Part shown: positions 40,301-47,007 of the stretch, piece after piece
Layout: the number at the start of each line of letters is the position of its first letter
Numbering within the stretch: position 1 is the stretch's first letter
Assembly: GCA_002633005.1 (NCBI GenBank)
Contig: NMRA01000057.1
Span: 118,469 to 180,468 of the forward strand
DNA length: 62,000 bases
DNA from: Phoronis australis
Taxonomy: Eukaryota > Phoronida > Phoronidae
Direction of reading: 5' to 3'
Translations under genes and position numbers: made by a program
Notes under the pieces: model-generated
Databases searched by the model: none
What the model saw: only the letters and a program-made list of their open reading frames with translations
What the model was told of the DNA's origin: nothing

Positions 40301-41966
40301 CTCTCCTTTTTGAAAAAATCCTTGACCAGACCCCCACCCCCTTTAAAAATTCTTGATCCCCCTGGCACGTTTGATCTTGAGTCATAAATACACGACACAG
40401 CATCATTCAGTTGCACCTATATCGTACAAGTCTGCCATATTTAAATAGTATTAAACCTGGGTCTGACCAAGTATAAAATTAAACTTGGCTTAAGATCTTA
40501 ATACAGGTCTAAGGAATATAAAACTCGTTGGTGAAATGAAAACCGACTTAGATGATGACTAAACTGGAGTTAAACCAGGTTTTATGAGACCACTGGTCTA
40601 AAAGTTAAACCACCTTTATGAAATGCAGATTATCTTTAAACCTGGTCCAAGTCCAATTTAAACCAGGCTAACTTTAAACCACCTTTATGAAATCGGCTGT
40701 TAGTGTGTGTGTGCGTGCGTGCGTGCGTGCGTGTGTGTGTGTGTGTGTGTGTGCGTGCGTATGCGTGTGCATATGTGCGTGAATGTGTGTATTATTTCCA
40801 TCAGTTTTTCATGGCTCATACACAACAACTATTTTCTCTTTTAACATATTGTTAAATGTGCCCATGTGATTTTAAAAAAACGCATGAACCACTATTCTTG
40901 TCTCACGAACGTTTTTCTCACGGGCATTTTAGGCGAAAAGACAATGCATTTGTGGTCATCTTTAAACAGCGGCCCCTAACCGGATTAGAGACTAAGACCA
41001 CCGTATAGCGTTTTAACGGCACCCTAATGAAGGTGTAGAACGCAGATGCCTTAACAACAGACAAGCTTAGAATTCCAGGAGTTGCACTACTTACGTTTTC
41101 CGTTAGAACTCTCAATAAGGTACACCTGTAAAGTAAAACAACGTAAAACTTCGTCAGCAATGGGCAATCTATTATGTAGAGTTCGGTGTTAATAAATCAT
41201 AAAGCAAATGTGCCCGTTAATTCTAGCCTTTGCATTTCTGGATGAAACATAGTAACTAAGAATTGAGATAAAAGACGAAAAACGCCCCGTTGAAGACAAA
41301 GCGCGTACGTATACACAGGATTAAAAAACGCCTGCGTCTCTAAGTGAAGCTACGGTGCATGCACATATATGCTAAGTATTAGGATTAAAAATGTTCTTTT
41401 AAAATGTGTTTGTATATGCGCTTGAGCCTAAATACGCGCACGTGCGTAAGGTATGTATGAACACGGGGCCCGGTGTGAATTTACTGAATCAATTTCTAAC
41501 ACACGCCGTGACATTGCCGTGTAGTGTGACGGTTATTTCGGCCCACTGGATAAATCGGTACTGCTTGATGTCTTCAAAAAACATAAAAGAAAATGATGAA
41601 CGAGTCTACGATGTTTTCAGGCACAGAGCGATGTGGGAAATGGCCATTTACTACTTAAACACATTTTATATATTTGCGAAATCTCTGCCGGGGAGAAAAT
41701 ATTCAAATGAAGTAATTCAAAAGTTTTATTTTTTCAGATGGTACGGCGTAATTTGTTTAGTGTAGATAAAGTAAAAGAACCCTCTTCAAAATAATTCCTT
41801 AAATTTCTGTTAAAACACCGAGTACTCCATTCACAAACTGTCTGTTCGTGAAGTTCTGGAGTTTCGGAGATATAGCAGCGGACGCCGGATGCTGGGCGCC
41901 GGACGACGCGTGTGCGTGTCTGTATACGTGTGCGTGCGTGTGTATGTGTGTGTGTTTATACACCTA

Positions 41967-42017
<51 letters not shown>

Positions 42018-42090
42018 GCACGCACCCACGCACGCACACACATACATAGATATATATGTATATATATATATATATACATATACATATACG

Positions 42091-42121
<31 letters not shown>

Positions 42122-45100
42122 TTATTTATTTATTTATTTACGTTTAGCCCAAAAATTATAATCGCATCATTTTTTTAGGAATAGTGCTTAGAAATTTTCT
42201 TGGTAGCTAGCGGTTGTGTGCATATTCTCGCAGACTTTGCACTGTTGCTTAAGTAAGATTTAATTAATTTTCAGAAATATTTGAATGTAGCGTATGATTG
42301 AATTCCTGACTTAATCCTTAAGTCATATGAAACAGTTACGTAGACAAAGAATCTCGCGTACGAGCCTACATGGCAATATCTAGCGACGTTTTGTGTAATA
42401 TTAAGTTATTTGCTATGTTCTCGCATCTAAAGGACGCACGCCAGTTGTACGGCTTGTGATCGAAAAGCAACAAGGCATGCTAAGTATATACATGTACAAA
42501 GTGGCGTTCTGATCTCCTGGAAAGGTCCATTTCATAAACATCCACTTTTTTCTACATTTATTTTGATGTTTAACGTGTTTTCCATAGAATGAGAAAAATA
42601 TGAGAAAACCGACTTCGTTTTGAGCTGTTATACACCAAACAACGTCGGTAAGGATGGCGTAATTTGACCTTCTCAAAAGTGCGCCAATTTCAAGATCACG
42701 ATTACCCCGCAATATTTCACTAGGTGGCACTGATGTTATGTTGTAGGGATTATGAAATGAGTTTATTACGTGATGTGACCAATCTAAGAAGTTGCTTCCT
42801 AATAAAATCAAAATGGCCGTCTGAATTTCGTCTAACTCATGGCACAGATCTAGTCTTTTTACTCGGGATCGAATTCGAAATTGTTTTTCACATTTTCCAA
42901 ACTGAAGATAAGTGTTTGTTATTCTGTCCCCAAGTGTGGTTTTAGTGGACGACTGCAACCCGATTTAGCATTTGATGACGCAGCCGTTAAAGATCTAAGC
43001 TCTAGTCTGAACTCTAAAGTTTTTACTCGAATTCGTAACTCGAATCTAGGAGCCATCGACTGAGAATTTAGACTACACAGGGGTTTGCGTTATCCATTTG
43101 TACTCAAGCACAGAATAATAGATAATTATTCGTAAACAAGAGTCCTGAAATGCGCCCACGACTCTAGGGGTGTTAATTCGTGTCATAATATGGCCACTAA
43201 ATGGTGCAGAACACGTCAAACCTGTTTGATAACAGGGAGGCGTTGTCATTTTACTAATAGAAAACAAGTTGTCGCATTTCATGAAAACCCTTTCACGAGC
43301 TCCAACTAAGATAGAGAGGCAAACGCACAAAAAACTAATTTGCCCCTGGGGACACAGGTATGGTCGAATCATTCCGAAAGTCGTTACCGTTTGTCGTCAG
43401 CTCCTCAGGTACACATCTGCTAACTTTTACAAATTTACAAAGAGCTAAGGAGATACATCACAAAGGGGGGCACAATAGTAGGACCCGTCCGAAAATTATT
43501 GTCAGATGTGGTCTTCTCTTGAGGAACACATCTGCAAATTTACCTAATGATTCTTTGAACGGTTTGATGGCAGTGGCGGATCTAGGATACCATAAGGGGG
43601 GACCCAACACTTTGTCTCGGGAAATCGCGCAAAGCACGACTGCAGGCGTGCATCCAGGAGGGCTTGGACTTCTGAGATCAGAATGTGGACCTCCTTGCTG
43701 AAATACAACCGCACGACTAAAAAAACGAGGAGACGCTTTCTACTCCTTGTTTCCGCCGCTTCGTGATTACCAGGGTTAATTAGTAAACTAAATATTTCCT
43801 CACGCTCTTGCTGTCTTCCTGTTGTATTTTATTTTTGCCGGCAGCCAAGGGGAGGGGCCCGGCCTCCTGCCCCCCCCCCCTAAATCCGACTATGGGCGGA
43901 TAGAGAGCCGGACGCCAGAAAACGGTCACTAAGTGGCGCAAAATCCACTCGAAAATCTTTTGACATCGTATAGCAACACATTTAGTATAACTCGGCAGCA
44001 GTGCCTTTCTGGTGCAGAGTTAAAAATGATCAGACATTGATTACTGGACAACTTCTGCTACATTTCTCGCATTGTCTAAAAATACTCCTTGAGTGCGAAT
44101 CGCATCTTTGTGATAGCTCCCCGAGCGACATCGTAAAAAGAACAAACGATATAAATTTGTATTAAAAAACATATCAACCCGCAGAACTTGTATTGTAAGC
44201 TACATTCATCGAAGGCGAGAAATAAACACATTTTGCCAAATTTCATGAACATCCACCAAGGAACTTCAAAGATACATGGTCAAACGTAAAAAATAAATTG
44301 CCACTAGTGGGCACATCGGTAAACGGATCCGTCTGAAACTCGTCGCTTTCTGTCGCCAGCTTCATAGAGACACATCTACTAAATGTCATTACGATTCTAC
44401 AAGGCGTTTACGAGATACAGCAGCAGACGCCGGACGCAGAACGCCGGACGCCGGGACGGAGATTACGGCAACATACACCTACATATGTATAAGTGGGAGT
44501 ATAAAAAGGAGAACCGAAATGCCAAAAGTATTTTTGAGTACGATTTGGAGTAAAAAATAGACCCTGACCCATGTTTACACTCCCCCCCCTCCCTCCCTNN
44601 NNNNNNNNNNNNNNNNNNNNNNNNNNNNNNNNNNNNNNNNNNNNNNNNNNNNNNNNNNNNNNNNNNNNNNNNNNNNNNNNNNNNNNNNNNNNNNNNNNNN
44701 NNNNNNNNNNNNNNNNNNNNNNNNNNNNNNNNNNNNNNNNNNNNNNNNNNNNNNNNNNNNNNNNNNNNNNNNNNNNNNNNNNNNNNNNNNNNNNNNNNNN
44801 NNNNNNNNNNNNNNNNNNNNNNNNNNNNNNNNNNNNNNNNNNNNNNNNNNNNNNNNNNNNNNNNNNNNNNNNNNNNNNNNNNNNNNNNNNNNNNNNNNNN
44901 NNNNNNNNNNNNNNNNNNNNNNNNNNNNNNNNNNNNNNNNNNNNNNNNNNNNNNNNNNNNNNNNNNNNNNNNNNNNNNNNNNNNNNNNNNNNNNNNNNNN
45001 NNNNNNNNNNNNNNNNNNNNNNNNNNNNNNNNNNNNNNNNNNNNNNNNNNNNNNNNNNNNNNNNNNNNNNNNNNNNNNNNNNNNNNNNNNNNNNNNNNNN

Positions 45101-47007
45101 NNNNNNNNNNNNNNNNNNNNNNNNNNNNNNNNNNNNNNNNNNNNNNNNNNNNNNNNNNNNNNNNNNNNNNNNNNNNNNNNNNNNNNNNNNNNNNNNNNNN
45201 NNNNNNNNNNNNNNNNNNNNNNNNNNNNNNNNNNNNNNNNNNNNNNNNNNNNNNNNNNNNNNNCCCTCCTTCCCACCGCTAACATTGTTGTTTCGGTCAC
45301 TGGCTTGTTTGGATCTAATGCTCTGTCGTTGTTTTAGAATTTGAATGCCATGCGTACATACAAGACAAAATGAGGCGTGATTGCAACCTTTTCCATGCGC
45401 ACGTTGGCTCGCGTTAAGCAATTTCAGTGCGTCAACGAAACTTTTTATGCCCCATTGACTCGGACTGCGCTCTTAAAGATATCACTGCAGGATAAAGTCT
45501 TCCTTTGAAAGTAGGCCTACAGTTCAGTAATGAGAAATAATTCATAAACAATTGTTTTTGTTACGTGTCTCAATCACGCGAACCCGTGATCAAATCCTAT
45601 CGATAGTTCCGTGATAGTAGTACGACAGTATTCAATAATGAAATTAACAATGGGTCGCTAATCAGTTATTCATCACGTTACATCGCGTTCTTCGTTTCCC
45701 CTTTCATCTTTATGTTGAGACACTAAATGGGAAATTAACTCGGTATCGGATACATCTTTACAAGGTCAAAACCAATCGCTTATGAAGTTGTACGCGAAAC
45801 GTGATTAGCTTAATTAATATAAATTCAAGCGCACACGTGTTTCTTGAGAGATACATGTGTTTTGTAACAGCATAAAATAGCAAGATGACACGACTGGGTA
45901 CACGCCCTTGATAGCTGGCCAACAACAAAGTGAAGAAGATTCCTTTGAGAAAACTTTGGAATTTGATGTTTCAGTGTCATTGTCCTTGCTACCTTTTTAT
46001 CTAATATTACAGTATGGGATATCTTAAAGATAGCATTTCCTTTGCATTCACCAATTTCAAACACGGAATGAGTTTCGTCAGTTGAAAGACATCACTAACA
46101 CGTAAACATTTCGTAACTTTTAGTTTTCATTTTTCAGCTACCTTTTTTGTTCTTTGGTTTTACTCAAGTGTTTTTCTTTCAGGTGAATCTTTACATACAG
46201 GCATGCCCTTAAATACGCGCCCACAACGCCCACCATATGTGACGACATGCGACGTCAGCAATCTCATTGCAACGTTTATTTGAACTTGTGCTTGTATACC
46301 ACAAGTTTAGCAGGTGTGATTTAATTAGTTTTTAGGGGTTTGGAAAAGCTGGCCAAACATCCGCAAAGCAGCCGTTGTTTTAAGGTGTTCTCTAATTTAG
46401 ATTACTTAATTTGAAAAATGTAGACTTCTCGTGGGGGTTTTATTGTTTTATAGCGCTAAATAGTAACGAGTGATATGAAACTTTTTTTAAGATAATGAAT
46501 TGCAACGTGACGATTGCGGAATCACAATTTCAACAAGTCTACAAAGAAGAAAATGTCGGGACAATTATATAACCGCTTCATTGAAAACATTAATCTTTAA
46601 TTTTTCGTAACACCTAAGCTGTGTCAACCAAGCTAACAATAGATTAAAGTTTTACTGACGTCATTATTATAGTTGAGAAATTTGACAAGATAAAATTTTA
46701 CTCGTCCCCATATTGTATGCTAATTATGTGATAAATTGCAGTATAATGTGTACCTCTCATTAAAATGGCCATCAGCTCACATGGGTTCTCATGATATATA
46801 AAATCAATGTAACATTGTCATTACTTTTATACTTTACAACATTTTACAATGGTCTGAATCGGAAATTTGTGCGGTACCATAAATTTCCCTCGACCAATTG
46901 TGTGCTAAATTGACTTTAAAGTCACATTAAATCTTACTTACCATCAACAGAGCGGTTATCAGCGGAAAACATATCCTTCCTAGCATTGACAACAGATCCA
47001 TCACCAT
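16142..47007 (-). CDS. Adhesion GPCR: signal peptide, Ig, C-type lectin-like, GAIN/GPS, 7TM (20-exon model)
   Basis: Spliced minus-strand gene. Twenty exons, each with AG acceptor and GT donor, join in phase to give 929 codons, or 939 aa if the last exon reads through to TGA at 16142-16144. Approximate residues: signal peptide 1-25, Ig 40-134, C-type lectin-like domain 140-272, Ser/Thr/Lys-rich linker 273-326, GAIN 327-582 with the GPS at 549-582, TM1-TM7 about 600-843, cytoplasmic tail from 845. The family consists of surface receptors whose GAIN domain cleaves itself at the GPS and exposes a tethered agonist to the 7TM bundle. Here the predicted site is between T581 and T582 (HT/TNF). Ig and lectin-like modules suggest cell- or matrix-contact sensing, but the ligand is unknown. 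The start was chosen because ATG at 47007 opens a hydrophobic signal sequence in phase 0. Uncertain points are the exon 7/8 junction, the 3' end and untranslated exons. I do not assign an orthologue. Confidence 0.9.
16651..16885 (-). CDS. Exon 19: TM6, TM7 and start of the tail
   Basis: Reads GFLILLPLLGLTWAFGIL (TM6 with the family's LGLTW), FQYLFAVLNSLQGLFI (TM7) and NHEVREALRRKRKK, the canonical C-terminal helix. Acceptor TTCTTTGCAG, donor GTGAGA, phase 0 at the end. Confidence 0.97.
17414..17505 (-). CDS. Exon 18: end of TM5 and intracellular loop 3
   Basis: Continues TM5 as ANTIILTMVIYIVV, followed by a charged loop (EEETKTKVQM). Acceptor TATTTCAG, donor GTAGGT, phase 0 to 2, so the join to exon 19 makes Lys. 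Confidence 0.88.
18241..18307 (-). CDS. Exon 17: extracellular loop 2 and start of TM5
   Basis: 67 nt reading TCWLSIESGQIWGFVGP. The Cys pairs with that of TM3, and 'CWLS...IW.FVGP' is diagnostic of adhesion/secretin-type receptors. Acceptor CATTTTAG, donor GTGAGT. Confidence 0.93.
18763..18983 (-). CDS. Exon 16: TM3 and TM4
   Basis: Reads ACTVVAVLLHHLWLSTFCW followed by MMVEGFHLY, the family's TM3 signature with the conserved disulphide Cys. TM4 is around FGFPLIVVSITFVI. Donor GTAAGT, acceptor CCGTTAG (weak tract). Ends in phase 2. Confidence 0.95.
20108..20314 (-). CDS. Exon 15: TM1 and TM2
   Basis: 69 codons, phase 0 to 0, acceptor GGTTTTCAG, donor GTAAGC. TM1 is around WITYVGCGLSILALAVCITL. 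The intracellular loop RSDRTAIHKFL and TM2 VTIILANMVFLL follow the adhesion GPCR pattern. The TM2-TM3 loop is short. Confidence 0.95.
20975..21086 (-). CDS. Exon 14: GPS motif, cleavage site and tethered agonist
   Basis: Completes the GPS: SWSDFGC, then TCLCNHTTNFAVLV. All four GPS cysteines are present counting exon 13. His580 followed by T581/T582 fits the H-x/T cleavage consensus, and the new N-terminus TNFAVLV is a typical tethered-agonist sequence. Donor GTGAGT. Confidence 0.95.
21128..21290. repeat. GGCGACAATATGTG-type palindromic repeat, copy A
   Basis: Series of short half-sites (GTGACATATGTTTTCGCCCG, CCGGCACATATTTTCGTC, GCGACAATATACATG) in alternating orientation immediately upstream of exon 14. 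Related to 37185-37300. Probably a decayed MITE. Confidence 0.45.
21565..22740 (+). mobile_element. Helentron/HINE-like element, copy A (3' end missing)
   Basis: Starts CAAGAGCAACGAAGAGC, like the start of the next copy, and contains two diverged core units (marker phrases 'CCAAATTTCATAAAAA', 'CATCCTTAGAGTGGTTTGG', 'GCCACTAG'-type boxes). It lacks the ACGG array and terminal hairpin and runs straight into copy B. Confidence 0.6.
24588..24655 (+). repeat. GGACGCC and (CGGA)n microsatellite
   Basis: Three or four copies of GGACGCC precede about nine CGGA units. The array is part of the 3' end of the element above. A related GGACGCC run appears at 44425-44455 and 41879-41905. Confidence 0.9.
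24669..24698 (+). other. Terminal hairpin of the Helentron-like element
   Basis: ATGCG-T-CCACATAT, a two-base loop AA, then ATATGTGG-G-CGCAT: a 14-bp stem with one G-T wobble, six bases from the inferred 3' end. It corresponds to the 3' hairpin expected of rolling-circle transposons. Confidence 0.8.
24791..24876 (-). CDS. Exon 13: start of GPS motif
   Basis: Acceptor ATTTTGTAG, donor GTAATT, phase 0 to 2. Ends with CTYWDSFQ, the first Cys and Trp of the GPS. It lies within 90 bp of the end of the Helentron-like repeat at 22741-24704. Confidence 0.88.
25560..25595 (+). other. tRNA T-arm-like sequence (SINE or tRNA pseudogene)
   Basis: GTGGGTTCGAGTCCCAC forms a perfect T-arm with the B-box GGTTCGAGTCC, and is followed by TGGGCCA, resembling an acceptor end. 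No matching 5' half with A-box or anticodon arm is visible upstream, so it is not a functional tRNA. Confidence 0.4.
25947..26107 (-). CDS. Exon 12: GAIN subdomain B core strands
   Basis: Acceptor TTACGTTGCAG, donor GTAACT, phase 1 to 0. Reads EVWFVSVLVMKGN, SSVLSDVLSFSVYV and SLPVLFTL, matching the GAIN pattern of a 'V-x-F-V' strand followed by 'V(I/L)S' and 'PV-x-(F/I)-T-L'. Confidence 0.88.
27867..27986 (-). CDS. Exon 11: GAIN subdomain A/B junction
   Basis: Phase 1 to phase 1. Acceptor GTTTCAG, donor GTTTGT. The run QTITVNTTDIFNTS matches the beta-strand and loop that open GAIN subdomain B in adhesion GPCRs. Several N-glycosylation sequons. The donor was chosen because it joins in phase to exon 12. 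The open frame continues past it but then lacks GAIN-like sequence. Confidence 0.8.
28523..28625 (-). CDS. Exon 10: GAIN subdomain A
   Basis: 34 codons plus one base. Acceptor TTACTTTCAG, donor GTGAGT. Reads HEIVDSVNEIGMLLGSRSNQ, a helix typical of GAIN subdomain A. Confidence 0.8.
28791..28838 (-). CDS. Exon 9: GAIN subdomain A, 16-codon exon
   Basis: 48 nt between acceptor CAATTACAG and donor GTACGT, phase 0 to 0, reading KVVSIGNKFVSGSFES. It is short but fully consistent in phase with exons 8 and 10. Confidence 0.75.
28943..29390. mobile_element. 448-bp palindromic foldback element built of 21-bp units
   Basis: The left arm starts AAGGTACCTAAACTACACGG and the right arm ends with its exact inverse. 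About 200 bp of each arm pair almost completely around a short centre near 29165. Each arm is itself a run of about seven 21-bp units of the type GAACGGACTCACAAACACGG. It is flanked by a 7-bp direct repeat GTTTTTC (28936-28942 and 29391-29397), indicating insertion. It lies in the intron between exons 9 and 8. The open frame on its right arm is only a by-product of the repeat. Confidence 0.85.
29862..30035 (-). CDS. Exon 8: GAIN subdomain A, first helices
   Basis: 58 codons, donor GTAAGT. Amphipathic helical sequence with VALAKQFFKKLNQEL is typical of the helical GAIN subdomain A. The acceptor TTCATTCGCAG keeps phase 0. A second good acceptor at 30061 (GTTTTCAG) would add residues but needs a different phase from exon 7. 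Confidence 0.75.
30036..33045. other. Intron between exons 8 and 7
   Basis: No exon recognised. A TTG/TTGCTG-rich low-complexity stretch lies at 30865-31020. An additional GAIN or linker exon here cannot be excluded, because the exon 7/8 junction is the least certain of the model. Confidence 0.4.
33046..33209 (-). CDS. Exon 7: Ser/Thr- and Lys-rich linker
   Basis: Strong acceptor (TTTTTATTGCAG). The frame continues from exon 6 and reads a Ser/Thr/Gln/Pro stretch followed by a Lys/Gln cluster (QQKKQKKNK). This looks like an O-glycosylatable stalk. The donor is uncertain: GTAACA at 33045 was chosen because it leaves phase 0, and GTACGA a little upstream would do the same. Confidence 0.6.
33575..33748 (-). 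CDS. Exon 6: second half of C-type lectin-like domain
   Basis: Phase 1 to phase 1, acceptor CTTGTTTAAAG, donor GTAAGT. Reads EAQWVDTG, then the C-terminal Cys set in QRCYYL, SDCNV and GFICQNE. The carbohydrate/Ca2+ motifs EPN (or QPD) and WND of classical lectins are absent: the matching stretches read FPRPVDSS and TLGSD. A sugar-independent role is therefore likely, by inference. Confidence 0.88.
34480..34610. mobile_element. TTCAGTAACGCTAGGACC MITE, copy 2
   Basis: 131 bp, ends TTCAGTAACGTTAGGACC and (inverted) TTCAGTAAAAACCTACGCTA. The interior is in the opposite orientation to copies 1 and 3. It lies in the intron 108 bp downstream of the exon 5 donor. Confidence 0.8.
34719..34958 (-). 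CDS. Exon 5: first half of C-type lectin-like domain
   Basis: Acceptor TTCTTTTTCAG, donor GTATCG, phase 1 to phase 1. Contains the CTLD signature SMSWMAASNFCRKANGELL, with the first conserved Cys after the alpha-1 helix, followed by GFWINL, equivalent to the WIGL core strand. Confidence 0.9.
35571..35954. mobile_element. Foldback arms around a retroelement fragment
   Basis: Inverted arms of about 95 bp, 35571-35666 and 35861-35954, share AAAACTTTACGTT, GGGATCA, AACTGTCC and CTTTCCTGTGAAACTGTACTGG. They enclose about 195 bp of coding-like sequence. Inverted partial terminal copies are known for Penelope-like elements, but a composite MITE is also possible. Confidence 0.65.
35605..35988 (+). 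pseudogene. Fragment resembling the C-terminal GIY-YIG region of a reverse-transcriptase element
   Basis: An open frame of 127 codons. Residues from about 33 onwards read VKIIDRKNNWFECDVEEAFW, then TPSLNHCGGTRFILSKTWQR. I recognise 'D...W..R.VKEA......PSLN..GG...L...W' as the end of reverse-transcriptase proteins with a C-terminal GIY-YIG nuclease, as in Penelope-like and related elements. The key position before VEEA reads ECD instead of a basic residue. The N-terminal part and the reverse transcriptase are missing. The first and last parts of the frame lie in the inverted arms. Confidence 0.5.
36917..37097 (-). CDS. Exon 4: second half of Ig domain
   Basis: Sixty codons plus one base. It contains the classic Ig motif D-x-G-x-Y-x-C (DLGTYRC), which pairs with the Cys of exon 3. 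The donor is GTAAGT. The acceptor (TTTTGAAG) is weaker than the others, but it is the only AG between an in-frame TGA and the conserved part, and it gives the required phase 0. Confidence 0.8.
37185..37300. repeat. GGCGACAATATGTG-type palindromic repeat, copy B
   Basis: Contains TATCGTCGCCCAGGCGACAA, CACATGTTGTCAC and CCGGCACATATTGTCGCCC, alternating in orientation and matching the motif set at 21128-21290. Located just upstream of exon 4. Confidence 0.45.
37586..37707 (-). CDS. Exon 3: first half of Ig domain
   Basis: Encodes the B and C strands of an Ig fold: EEVQIMCYVYG with the first Cys, then FTWQRR with the core Trp. Acceptor TTACAG, donor GTGAGT. It enters after one base and leaves in phase 0, and carries an N-glycosylation sequon NFT. 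Confidence 0.85.
39216..39348. mobile_element. TTCAGTAACGCTAGGACC MITE, copy 3
   Basis: 133 bp with the best-preserved inverted ends: TTCAGTAACGCTAGGACCTA and, inverted, TTCAGTAACGCTAGGATCTC. The interior matches copy 1 in the same orientation. Confidence 0.85.
39372..40700. mobile_element. 1.3-kb TIR element, ACAGCC...GATTTCATAAAGGTGG
   Basis: The left end ACAGCCCGGCGATTTCATAA and right end (inverted) AACAGCCGATTTCATAAAGG continue as GTGGTTTAA and then as a region rich in AAACCAGGTTTAA motifs. TTGCATTTCACCAACG on the left is matched inverted by CGTTGGTGAAATGAAAA on the right, so the TIRs extend about 180 bp. An extra AACCACCTTTATGAAAT copy sits inside near 40610. It also contains the G-rich repeat near 39865. 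No transposase is recognised. In the exon 2-3 intron. Confidence 0.75.
39865..40080. repeat. GTGGCAGATCTAGG repeat, copy 1
   Basis: Begins CAGTGGCAGATCTAGGA and ends in GCAGCCAAAGCGGGGGGACA with CAGCCCGGC. The same beginning and end phrases occur at 43568-43905. Short non-coding dispersed repeat. Confidence 0.4.
40703..40795. repeat. (GT)n/(GTGC)n microsatellite
   Basis: GTGTGTGCGTGCGTGC-type run directly beside the right end of the 39372-40700 element. Confidence 0.95.
41095..41125 (-). CDS. Exon 2: 31-nt microexon completing the signal peptide
   Basis: A pyrimidine-rich acceptor ending TTTACAG and a GTAAGT donor flank 31 nt that read VYLIESSNGK plus one base. The length converts phase 0 of exon 1 into exactly the phase needed by exon 3, which gives an Arg codon (C|GA) at the junction. 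It is too short for ordinary ORF finders. The phase fit and the two strong splice sites are the evidence. Confidence 0.7.
41828..41905 (+). mobile_element. Helentron-like element, 3' fragment
   Basis: Short fragment with GTTCTGGAGTTTCGGAGATA and CAGCGGACGCCGGATG, the 3' portion of the HINE-like family. Its usual CGGA array is replaced by GT/CA microsatellite. Confidence 0.55.
41906..42145. repeat. Compound microsatellite (GT)n, (CA)n, (TA)n, (TTTA)n
   Basis: Successive runs of GT-, CA/CGCA-, TATA- and TTTA-type repeats over about 240 bp. The open frames on both strands (His/Thr/Tyr/Ile-rich) are artefacts of the repeat. Confidence 0.95.
42645..42840. repeat. Dispersed repeat, copy 1
   Basis: TTTCAAGATCACGATTACCC, ATTTCACTAGGTGGC and TTATGTTGTAGGGATTATGA correspond to similar phrases at 51110-51290. 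Function unknown. The 181-codon minus-strand frame across it has no recognisable motif. Confidence 0.55.
43140..44518 (+). mobile_element. Helentron/HINE-like element, copy C with nested insertion
   Basis: Core units (CATTTCATGAAAACCCTTTC, GGCCACTAAATGG, CCAAATTTCATGAACATCC) followed by GGACGCCGG repeats, an imperfect terminal hairpin (CCTACATATGTATAAGTGGG) and TATAAAAAGG. The 5' start is not clear. A 340-bp sequence at 43568-43905 interrupts a core unit, and the unit phrase resumes after it. Confidence 0.65.
43568..43905. mobile_element. GTGGCGGATCTAGG repeat, copy 2, nested
   Basis: Starts CAGTGGCGGATCTAGGATAC and ends with a C-rich run and TAAATCCGACTATGGGCGGA. It splits the phrase 'GGTTTGATGG / ATAGAGAGCCGGACGCC' of the surrounding element, so it inserted later. 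Confidence 0.55.
44599..45263. other. Assembly gap (665 N)
   Basis: Unknown bases flanked by C/T-rich runs (CCCCCCCCTCCCTCCC and CCCTCCTTCCC), which suggests a polypyrimidine repeat that could not be assembled. The long open frames across it are meaningless. It lies in intron 1 of the receptor. Confidence 1.
45264..46941. other. Remainder of intron 1, nothing recognised
   Basis: No exon with supportable coding content or clear repeat structure. Confidence 0.4.
46942..47007 (-). CDS. Exon 1: start codon and signal peptide
   Basis: Encodes 22 residues from ATG at 47007, with a hydrophobic core (ICFPLITALLM). It ends in phase 0 at a strong GTAAGT donor. A second in-frame ATG lies two codons downstream. 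This is the usual organisation of a secretory first exon. It is separated from exon 2 by about 5.8 kb that includes the assembly gap. Confidence 0.75.

Noticed and set aside
41831-42161. Overlapping open frames rich in His, Thr, Tyr and Ile
   Set aside because: Produced by GT/CA/TA/TTTA microsatellites read in several frames.
42413-42958. 181-codon minus-strand open frame
   Set aside because: Overlaps the dispersed repeat at 42645-42840 and shows no domain. The matching repeat at 51110 does not keep the frame.
44408-45421. Long open frames on both strands
   Set aside because: They consist almost entirely of the N gap (44599-45263).
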